NCBI GenBank assembly: GCA_003131985.1
Contig: PKWH01000229.1
Coordinates: forward strand, 1,220 to 12,191
DNA length: 10,972 bases
Origin: Acidobacteriota bacterium
GTDB taxonomy: Bacteria > Acidobacteriota > Terriglobia > Acidiferrales > UBA7541
Direction of reading: 5' to 3'
Position 1 is the first letter of the stretch, and each line of letters begins with the position of its first letter. The position numbers and the translations under genes are program-made. This document shows positions 1 through 5,831 of this stretch, piece by piece. The notes beneath the pieces are model-generated. The model was given only the letters and a program-made list of their open reading frames with translations, made no database searches and was not told the origin of the DNA.

Positions 1-797
1 TTCGCGTAGCGCAGCGACGCTTCGTAAGCTCCCTGCGCCATTCCCAGCCCGAGCGAAGCAATCGAGATGCGCCCGCCGTCCAATACTTGCAAGCTGTTTA
101 CGAAGCCTTCGCCTTCTTTGCCCAGCAGGTTTTCAGCCGGAACTTTGCAATCGCTGAAAACAACTTCGCTGGTATCGCTCGCCCGCAAACCCAGCTTGTT
201 TTCTTTTTTTCCCGGACGGAATCCCGGAGTACCCTTTTCAATGATGAACGCGGAAATCCCGTGGCTCTTTTTTGCTGCGTCGGTAACTGCCATGCCGACG
301 CAAACATCCGCATAGTGCCCGTTCGTGGTAAACGTCTTCGAGCCGTTAAGTAGCCAGCCGCCATCCTTCTTTACAGCGGTTGTTCGCGTCCCGCCCGCGT
401 CCGATCCGGCTTCAGGTTCCGTCAGCGACCAGCACCCAAGCTTTTTCCCCTGCGCCAGCGGCACAACGTATTTTTTCTTCTGCTCTTCGGTCCCAAATTT
501 ATAGATGTGATTGGTGCACAGCGAATTGTGCGCCGCAACGATGATTCCGATAGAGCCATCCACGCGCGAGAGCTCTTCAATAATGATAGCGTATTCGATG
601 TAACCCATCCCCGCGCCGCCATACTTTTCGGGGAAAATCACGCCAAGAAAGCCCATCTCCGCAAGCTTGGGAATAAGTTCCGTGGGAAAATGAGAGGCTT
701 CGTCCCACTCCATCACGTGAGGAAGTATTTCCCCTTCGGCGAACGCTCTCACCGTCCGCCGAAGCTGCTGCTGTTCGTCCGTTAGCGAAAATTCCAC
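1..797 (-). CDS. Acyl-CoA dehydrogenase, N-terminal part (C-terminus outside the window)
   Basis: FAD-dependent enzyme that introduces the alpha-beta double bond into acyl-CoA thioesters and passes electrons to electron-transfer flavoprotein. 265 codons are visible; the family is about 380 residues, so roughly the last 115 are missing. Seen: an N-terminus of family type (EFSLTDEQQQLRRTVRAFAE, residues 2-21), the helical domain to about 120, the signature CWSLTEPEAGSD at 122-133, and the FAD-contacting NGSKTFTTNG at 151-160, with Phe where many members have Trp. The catalytic glutamate of short- and medium-chain enzymes would lie in the missing part, so chain length cannot be fixed; the look is butyryl/short-chain-like. 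GTG at 797 is the start: an in-frame TGA lies three codons upstream, and a GAGGTG ribosome-binding site precedes it. A TATAAA at 843-848 (minus) may be a -10 box, without a convincing -35. It lies 110 bp downstream of the threonine aldolase gene; co-transcription is possible but unproven. Confidence 0.95.
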   Translation of the reverse strand, partial: MEFSLTDEQQQLRRTVRAFAEGEILPHVMEWDEASHFPTELIPKLAEMGFLGVIFPEKYGGAGMGYIEYAIIIEELSRVDGSIGIIVAAHNSLCTNHIYKFGTEEQKKKYVVPLAQGKKLGCWSLTEPEAGSDAGGTRTTAVKKDGGWLLNGSKTFTTNGHYADVCVGMAVTDAAKKSHGISAFIIEKGTPGFRPGKKENKLGLRASDTSEVVFSDCKVPAENLLGKEGEGFVNSLQVLDGGRISIASLGLGMAQGAYEASLRYA

Positions 798-907
798 ATC
801 ACCTCACACAGTGGCACAAGCGTCGCTATAGCCAAGCTTCCTTTTATACCATACGCGCGGGCACGCCGAGAATCGCGTCACTCGTACGCAATTCATCGCT
901 CTCCCAT

Positions 908-1999
908 CTAGGAATGGGCTGCTGCGGGCGCGCGGGCGCTCAAAATCTCTCTCACAGCTAGTAAGGCACTCTCGATCCCGGCTCGGTTCACGTCGCAATG
1001 TGTCACCATCCGAATCGAGTATTTGTCCGTCGGCCCGCTGAGGATTTTCCTCTTGCCAAGCTCCGCGCAAGTTTCCGCCGCCGTACGGCCGGTAGCACGA
1101 ACGTCGAAAATCACGATGTTCGTCATCACTTTCGTTGGGTCGAGCGATATACCCTTTATCTTAGCGAGCCCCTCGGCCAGAAACTTCGCGTTTTCGTGGT
1201 CGCGGTGCAGATTTTTCGGCGACTCTTCCAACGCCATCAGTCCGGCCGCGGCGAGCACTCCCGCTTGACGCATGCCTCCGCCGAGCATCTTGCGCGCGAT
1301 GTGCGCTTTCTGAATGAACTCGCTTGATCCCACCAGTATCGACCCCACGGGCGCGCCGAGCCCTTTCGACAAACAAAACATCACCGAATCACAATCGCGT
1401 GTGATGTCCGCGACGCTTTTTTCCAGCGCCACTGCCGCATTGAAAATCCGCGCTCCGTCGAGATGCACTCGCAGTCCAGCCGCATGCGCGTGTTCACAAA
1501 CATCTTCCGTTACGGCCGGCGGATACACCGTCCCGCCATGCATGTTGTGTGTATTTTCCAGCGAGACCAGCCCCGTCTGCGAGTAGTAATAGGTTTTGGG
1601 GCGAATGAGCGGCTCAATCAAATCCCACGTAAGGATTCCATCCGGCGCGGGCGTCGTACGCGGCATGCATCCGGCGACGGCGGACATCGAAGCCAGTTCA
1701 TATTGATTGACGTGCCCGCGTTGTTCGCAAATTACCTCATTGCTGGGCTGGGTCCATACTTTGATCGCGATCAGGTTCCCCATCGAGCCGCTGGGAACGA
1801 ACAGTGCCGCCTCGCGGCCGAAAATTTCTGCGGCGCGTTCTTGCAGTCGATTCACCGTCGGATCCTCGCCATAAACGTCGTCGCCCACTTCGGCCTCTGC
1901 CATGGCGCGGCGCATCGCGGCTGACGGTCGCGTTACCGTATCGCTGCGCAGATCGACAATGTCCGTCGCGTTCTTTTCCTGTGCCGAAGACGTGTACAC
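908..1999 (-). CDS. ltaE: Low-specificity L-threonine aldolase
   Basis: PLP-dependent cytoplasmic enzyme of fold type I that cleaves L-threonine and L-allo-threonine to glycine and acetaldehyde. 363 residues, slightly longer than the usual 330-350. Seen in order: the family N-terminus DLRSDTVTRP (16-25), DDVYGEDPT (40-48), the FVPSGSMGN cofactor-side loop (67-75), ENTHNMHGG (148-156), HLDGARIFNA (179-188, with the Asp that should contact the PLP pyridine nitrogen), and SKGLGAPVGS (211-220), where Lys212 should be the Schiff-base lysine. All the key residues I can check are present. The start is GTG at 1999, preceded by AAGGAG with a 6-base spacer. Only 9 bases separate it from the hemW stop, so the two are likely one transcript. 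The family also includes beta-hydroxy-aspartate and phenylserine aldolases, so substrate preference is not settled by sequence alone. Confidence 0.95.
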   Translation of the reverse strand: MYTSSAQEKNATDIVDLRSDTVTRPSAAMRRAMAEAEVGDDVYGEDPTVNRLQERAAEIFGREAALFVPSGSMGNLIAIKVWTQPSNEVICEQRGHVNQYELASMSAVAGCMPRTTPAPDGILTWDLIEPLIRPKTYYYSQTGLVSLENTHNMHGGTVYPPAVTEDVCEHAHAAGLRVHLDGARIFNAAVALEKSVADITRDCDSVMFCLSKGLGAPVGSILVGSSEFIQKAHIARKMLGGGMRQAGVLAAAGLMALEESPKNLHRDHENAKFLAEGLAKIKGISLDPTKVMTNIVIFDVRATGRTAAETCAELGKRKILSGPTDKYSIRMVTHCDVNRAGIESALLAVREILSARAPAAAHS

Positions 2000-2004
2000 G
2001 TTCG

Positions 2005-2010
2005 CTCCTT
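2005..2010 (-). promoter_or_regulatory. Ribosome-binding site of ltaE overlapping the hemW stop codon
   Basis: On the minus strand AAGGAG sits 6 bases before the GTG start of ltaE. Its first two bases are the last two of the hemW TAA stop. This supports the GTG start and suggests translational coupling, with ribosomes finishing hemW re-initiating on ltaE. The coupling is an inference from geometry. Confidence 0.7.
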
Positions 2011-3187
2011 ATCCCAGCAATTCCACAAACACTTCGTTCGAAACCGTCAAGCGATCCGTGGCAAGCCGAAGACGCGTGCCGTCTATCTCGATAAGCCCCT
2101 GCTGCGCCAGGGGCGCGATCCGCTTTCGCAGATTCACGTGATAGTCGCGTTCGATCCGTTCCAGGTCAATCCCTTCGAGCTGCCGCAGACCCAAAAACAA
2201 TTCTTCTTCGAGCGCTTGCGCGGAGGTCACCGTTTCGATTTGTTCGCGCGGTGAAGTTCCCTGCTCGATGCAGGTCACGTACTGGGCTGAGTCGTGAACA
2301 TTCGACCAGCGTTTCACGCCATCAAAGGAGTGCGCTCCTGCGCCGAAGCCCAGATACGGCTGCCGTTGCCAGTATTTCAAATTGTGCCGCGAACGCATGT
2401 CCGGAAGCGCCCAGTTTGATATTTCGTAATGTTCGTATCCCCCGTCCGCGAGCCGCCGGCATGCGGAATCGTAAAACTCCGCGATCGAATCATCCGCGGG
2501 AATCTCAGCAGCGCTGTATCGTTTCCCGCCTGCAAGCGATTCCTTGCCCAGCCTGCTGCCCTCGTCAATTTCAAGCATGTAAATGGACAAGTGTTCCGGG
2601 CGAATACGCAAAAGCTGCGTGACCGATTCCTCCCACGACTCGCGAGCTTGATGCGCCAGACCGGCTATCAAGTCGATGCTGATATTGCGAAACCCGGCCT
2701 CGCGAAGCACCGTGGCAGCGGCAAAAATATCAACGCGGCGGTGCATTCGCCCGGCGGCCTGCAGCTCCGTGTCGCTGAATGACTGCGCGCCCAAGCTTAT
2801 GCGATTGAATCCTGCTCGAAGCCACGCTTCCGCTTTCTCGCTCGTAATCGTTTCTGGATCGGCCTCAAGGGTAACTTCCGCCTCATTGATGCCGGCCGAT
2901 TCTTGCCGCGCCGGCCTTTCAAAGCAGAAATTATCCCTCAGGCTCTGCAGAATGTTTTTTAGCGCGACTGGCTCTAACAAACTAGGTGTGCCTCCGCCGA
3001 AATAAATAGTGTCAACGCTAACTTCTCTCATTTCGGACGCCATCGAAGCGGCCGTCTGCGCGAGTTCGCGGCACACAGCCGCAGCGTAAGGTTCGTAGCG
3101 CTCTCGTGACACTACGCCGGTGTGAAAATTGCAGTACGTGCACTTCGTCTGGCAGAAGGGCACCTGAATGTATACGCCAAATTTCAT
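2009..3187 (-). CDS. hemW: HemW-type radical SAM protein (haem chaperone / coproporphyrinogen III oxidase-like)
   Basis: Cytoplasmic radical SAM protein of the HemN/HemW family, 392 residues, a normal length for HemW. The 4Fe-4S motif is Cys12-x3-Cys16-x2-Cys19, followed by Asn-Phe; true HemN enzymes have a further Cys right after the third, so its absence points to HemW, which binds and delivers haem rather than decarboxylating coproporphyrinogen. Further motifs: YFGGGTPSLL (62-71, SAM binding), LEADPE (107-112), SLGAQSF (131-137), DLIAGL (172-177), and the HemW-typical HNLKYW (268-273) followed by GFGAGAHS (280-287). The C-terminal winged-helix-like region (about 325-392) is also present. 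Residues 91-104 look like a small non-conserved linker. The ATG at 3187 has no clear Shine-Dalgarno, but a TACAAT box lies 12 bases upstream, so the mRNA may be almost leaderless. It is the first gene of a probable hemW-ltaE transcript. Public annotations often misname this family coproporphyrinogen oxidase. Confidence 0.93.
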   Translation of the reverse strand: MKFGVYIQVPFCQTKCTYCNFHTGVVSRERYEPYAAAVCRELAQTAASMASEMREVSVDTIYFGGGTPSLLEPVALKNILQSLRDNFCFERPARQESAGINEAEVTLEADPETITSEKAEAWLRAGFNRISLGAQSFSDTELQAAGRMHRRVDIFAAATVLREAGFRNISIDLIAGLAHQARESWEESVTQLLRIRPEHLSIYMLEIDEGSRLGKESLAGGKRYSAAEIPADDSIAEFYDSACRRLADGGYEHYEISNWALPDMRSRHNLKYWQRQPYLGFGAGAHSFDGVKRWSNVHDSAQYVTCIEQGTSPREQIETVTSAQALEEELFLGLRQLEGIDLERIERDYHVNLRKRIAPLAQQGLIEIDGTRLRLATDRLTVSNEVFVELLG

Positions 3188-3417
3188 TTTGATTGGACGA
3201 TTGTACCGCAGCGGAGTCTATGCCGGTTAAAAGTGATAGCCATAGTTTGCCCTGCTCCTAGCCCGCTGTGGCTTTCCGTCCCTGCCATAGTCACCGCTGC
3301 TTTTCGGCATCGTAGCTTTCTCTCCCGAACCAGCGCGCCGGCTATTCCTGCGAGCGTTTGCAGCTTGCTTCCTCAATGCAGTAAACTGCTGGATTCGATT
3401 TAGCACAGGGGGCTTTC
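3188..3417. other. Divergent intergenic region between hemW and aroF
   Basis: A 230-bp region that must hold the promoters for both directions. The hemW side shows the TACAAT box. On the aroF side I see no convincing -35/-10 pair, only the AGGGGG ribosome-binding site at 3407-3412, 5 bases before the ATG. No small gene, leader peptide rich in aromatic residues, T-box or terminator hairpin could be supported. Confidence 0.5.
3200..3205 (-). promoter_or_regulatory. Candidate -10 box for hemW
   Basis: Minus strand TACAAT (five of six matches to TATAAT) lies 12 bases before the hemW ATG. A partial -35 match (TTAACC) lies 19 bases upstream, longer than the ideal 17. If used, transcription would start about 4-6 bases before the ATG, which agrees with the lack of a ribosome-binding site. 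Unproven. Confidence 0.35.
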
Positions 3418-4446
3418 ATGCTGGTGGTGATGCAATCTCAGGCGACCGCGGAGCAGATTCGCGCGGTTTGCGAGCGCGTCGAGTCGTTGGGATATAAAGC
3501 CCACCCGATACCCGGCTCGGGCCGCACTGCGATTGGCATCACAGGAAATACCGGCACGGTAGACATCGCTTCGGTCGAATCAATGCCAGGCGTGGTCGAG
3601 TGCATCCCTGTCAGCAAACCTTATAAGCTGGTCAGCCGCGACGTCAAAGAAGAAAACACTGTCGTACGCATAGGGACTCGCTTGGGAGATGTAATATTCG
3701 GTGGAACGGACGTCGCTATGGTTGCCGGGCCGTGCGCAATCGAGAGCCGCGAACAAGCCTTTCAAATCGCAAAACACGTGAAGGCAGCCGGCGTGCGCCT
3801 ATTTCGAGGCGGCGCCTACAAACCTCGCACTTCTCCATACAGTTTCCAGGGTCTCGGCGAACCCGGGATGAAGATTCTCGCGCAAGTCAGGGACGAATTT
3901 GGTCTGGGCATAGTCACTGAAGCGATCGATAACGAATCGCTCGACCTGGTGGAAAAATACGCGGATGTGATTCAGATTGGGGCGCGTAACATGCAGAACT
4001 TTTCTCTGCTAAAACGCGCGGGCCGTTCGCTGAAGCCCGTATTGCTGAAACGAGGAATGTCCGCCACGCTCGACGAATTCCTTATGGCCGCAGAATACTT
4101 AATGTCGGAAGGCAACTACAACGTAATTCTCTGCGAACGTGGCGTCCGCACATTCTCCGACTACACACGGAACACGCTCGACCTCAGCATCGTCCCGGCA
4201 GTGCAGCGCCGCAGCCATTTGCCGATCGTTGTGGACCCGTCGCATGGCACCGGACGCCGCAACAAGGTTTTGCCGCTTTCACGCGCGGCCGTGGCGGTGG
4301 GCGCAAACGGCCTGCTCGTCGAAGTTCATCACGATCCGGACCATGCGCTTTCCGATGGCCCTCAATCGATTCTGCCGGAAGAACTCGAGCAGCTTATCCT
4401 CGAAGTACGGCAGATCGCGGGCGTTCTGGGCCGCGCAATTAATTGA
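3418..4446 (+). CDS. aroF: 3-deoxy-D-arabino-heptulosonate 7-phosphate (DAHP) synthase, type I-beta
   Basis: Condenses phosphoenolpyruvate and erythrose 4-phosphate to DAHP, the first committed step of the shikimate pathway to Phe, Tyr and Trp; cytoplasmic. 342 residues. Residues 1-70 form an N-terminal ferredoxin/ACT-like regulatory domain (MLVVMQSQAT... to about PVSKPYKL), as in the Thermotoga-type enzyme, where it carries feedback control by aromatic amino acids; control here is inferred. The TIM-barrel follows with AGPCAIES (103-110), FRGGAYKPRTSPYSFQG (129-145), QIGARNMQNF (186-195), LLKRG (209-213), DPSHGTG (273-279) and LLVEVH (299-304). The expected metal ligands are all present: Cys106, His276, Glu302 and Asp313. 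The ATG at 3418 has AGGGGG at a 5-base spacing. The beta-propeller gene follows 42 bp downstream on the same strand. A chorismate mutase domain, fused in some relatives, is absent. Confidence 0.96.
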   Translation: MLVVMQSQATAEQIRAVCERVESLGYKAHPIPGSGRTAIGITGNTGTVDIASVESMPGVVECIPVSKPYKLVSRDVKEENTVVRIGTRLGDVIFGGTDVAMVAGPCAIESREQAFQIAKHVKAAGVRLFRGGAYKPRTSPYSFQGLGEPGMKILAQVRDEFGLGIVTEAIDNESLDLVEKYADVIQIGARNMQNFSLLKRAGRSLKPVLLKRGMSATLDEFLMAAEYLMSEGNYNVILCERGVRTFSDYTRNTLDLSIVPAVQRRSHLPIVVDPSHGTGRRNKVLPLSRAAVAVGANGLLVEVHHDPDHALSDGPQSILPEELEQLILEVRQIAGVLGRAIN

Positions 4447-4470
4447 GCGTCAGTTTTACGACTCTCCACA

Positions 4471-4476
4471 TATAAT
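4471..4476 (+). promoter_or_regulatory. Candidate -10 box for the YVTN propeller gene
   Basis: A perfect TATAAT lies in the 42-bp aroF-propeller gap, 12 bases before the ATG at 4489. No good -35 is visible at 16-18 bases, and no Shine-Dalgarno precedes the ATG. It may give the propeller gene its own nearly leaderless transcript in addition to read-through from aroF. Chance occurrence is possible. Confidence 0.3.
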
Positions 4477-4488
4477 TCCGCCGTTGAC

Positions 4489-5610
4489 ATGAAACTTCGA
4501 GTTAACGTCCGCCTCATCTTCCTTCTAGTCCTTCTCGCTGGCCTTGCCTTCCGCGAGGTTGCGCTCGAATTGCGCCCGTCGTTTCTGCGTCCCGGGCTTC
4601 ATCTTTTTGCTTACGTAGGCAACACCGCTGAAGGGACGCTGACGGCCGTCGATCTGGTGAAGTTGTCCGCGGTAGCCACGATTCCAGTTGGCTTGGGACC
4701 GAGCGGCCTGCGCGCGCATCCCACGCGGAACGAAATCTGGGGCCTCAGCTCCGCGGGAGGATACGCATGGGTCCTCGACGCCAAGCTGAATCGTATCGTC
4801 GCGCGAATCCCCGTCGGCGTTGAACCATACGCGCTGGACTTTTCGCCCGACGGCCGCCGCGCCTATGTCGCCGCTTCCGGGTCAAACACGATCGTAGCCA
4901 TCGACTGCGCTACGCGCCAAGTTGTGGCGCGAGGAAATGCCGGACGCCGTCCCTGGATTGCCCGCGTTGCGCCTTCGGGTAAAATCGTCGTAGTTTCTAA
5001 TCGAGACGACTCGTCGATCTCCATCCTCGACGCCGCATCGCTGTCTTCGCTTGCTGTAGTTCCCGTGGTCGCGCAGCCGGAGCAGTTGGCCATATTGCCG
5101 GATAGTTCTAAAGTCTTCGTCACCTCCGGCACAGCAAACCAGATTTCGGTGGTCGATTTAAAAAAGTCAGTCCTGCTTGCGAACCTCTCGCTCGGTGGCG
5201 CACCCGGTGATCTAATCCTGAAATCCGATGGCGGGGAGCTCTACATCCCTTCCGGCGACGCGCACGGCCTGCTCATCGTCAACACATTAACGAACGAAGT
5301 CAGCGATTTCTTACTGCTTGGAATGTCGCCTGCCGCCGGGGCTTTTTCTGCATCCGATCAGAGACTCTACGTGTCCGACTCGGCCGGAGGTCACGTGATT
5401 CCGATAGCGATCGATGTCCGGCAGGCAGGCCGCCCCATCCCGGTCGGTCAAAATCCTCGCACTTGTCTCCTTACGCCCGGGGGAGACATCCTTCTCGTTG
5501 TTGACACCACATCGAATGACCTGGCCGTGATTCGCGCGAAGACCTCCGCGCTGATTACGCTCATTCCTGTTGGCGCGCGCCCTCGGGACATTGCGGTCAA
5601 AGTCTTTTAA
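4489..5610 (+). CDS. Membrane-anchored YVTN-family beta-propeller repeat protein
   Basis: Function unknown; a predicted periplasmic or surface beta-propeller, 373 residues. Residues 8-21 (RLIFLLVLLAGLAF) form one hydrophobic segment after a basic N-terminus, without an obvious signal-peptidase site, so a membrane-anchored or uncleaved signal is likely. From about residue 41 to the end there are eight units in exact 42-residue register. Each runs roughly YV(x)-(x)n-hydrophobic strand-D-(x)n-IPVGxxP-(x)n-(S)PDGxx, the pattern of YVTN repeats. The turn proline falls at 71, 113, 155, 197, 239, 281, 323 and 365. The last unit is cut a few residues short, which may be closed by the N-terminal strand. 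No catalytic motif was seen. Such proteins usually act as binding or scaffold domains in the envelope. Its position behind aroF suggests shared transcription rather than a shared pathway. Confidence 0.85.
   Translation: MKLRVNVRLIFLLVLLAGLAFREVALELRPSFLRPGLHLFAYVGNTAEGTLTAVDLVKLSAVATIPVGLGPSGLRAHPTRNEIWGLSSAGGYAWVLDAKLNRIVARIPVGVEPYALDFSPDGRRAYVAASGSNTIVAIDCATRQVVARGNAGRRPWIARVAPSGKIVVVSNRDDSSISILDAASLSSLAVVPVVAQPEQLAILPDSSKVFVTSGTANQISVVDLKKSVLLANLSLGGAPGDLILKSDGGELYIPSGDAHGLLIVNTLTNEVSDFLLLGMSPAAGAFSASDQRLYVSDSAGGHVIPIAIDVRQAGRPIPVGQNPRTCLLTPGGDILLVVDTTSNDLAVIRAKTSALITLIPVGARPRDIAVKVF
4609..5607 (+). repeat. Eight in-register 42-residue (126-bp) propeller repeats
   Basis: Codons 41-373 of the YVTN protein divide into eight units with no insertion or deletion between the IPVGxxP turns; the turn starts at residues 65, 107, 149, 191, 233, 275, 317 and 359. 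Units are similar at protein level but clearly diverged at DNA level, so this is an old repeat family rather than a recent tandem expansion. Confidence 0.8.
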
Positions 5611-5657
5611 CGCAGGCTTGGCTTTTGCCGACTGGCCCGCTCACAGGATGTGGACTC

Positions 5658-5831
5658 TTACTGTACAGTTAATGTCAAAGCGATTGTGCGCATGGCGCCG
5701 CCGGACGTTGCTGTCACGGTGAAAGAATATGTGTTCGACTGCGTTGCGGCTGCCCCTCCGCCACCGCCGCAGGCCGAGATCGCAAAGCCAAATATCAACA
5801 GCAGTAAGCATGCTTGCGCAATCCGCATCAT
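5658..5831 (-). CDS. Possible nested start: 57-residue lipoprotein in frame at the 3' end of the giant gene
   Basis: Within the giant gene, Met1590 (ATG at 5831, followed at once by a second ATG) is preceded by GGAAGG three bases upstream. Reading from there gives a type II signal peptide: MMR, a hydrophobic core AQACLLLLIFGFA, then the lipobox I-S-A-C with Cys21, followed by five glycines and a short Ser/Thr-rich beta tail. All elements of a lipoprotein are visible. It may be a real internal initiation, a remnant of a fused lipoprotein gene, or simply the second membrane segment of the big protein. No expression evidence is possible from sequence. Confidence 0.25.
   Translation of the reverse strand: MMRIAQACLLLLIFGFAISACGGGGGAAATQSNTYSFTVTATSGGAMRTIALTLTVQ

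Noticed and set aside
903..918. Small hairpin (CCCAT/ATGGG) around the ltaE stop codon as a terminator
   Set aside because: The stem is only 5 bp and there is no T-run, so intrinsic termination is not supported.
1463..1924. 153-codon plus-strand open frame opposite ltaE
   Set aside because: It is the shadow of a strongly supported enzyme gene, Arg-rich and without recognisable motifs.
3122..3403. 93-codon plus-strand open frame running from within hemW into the intergenic region
   Set aside because: It overlaps the conserved Fe-S motif region of hemW antisense, has no ribosome-binding site, and its composition does not look like a protein of this genome.
5611..5657. Bidirectional terminator between the two convergent genes
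   Set aside because: Only a 3-bp GGC/GCC stem around TTTT is visible; too weak to call.
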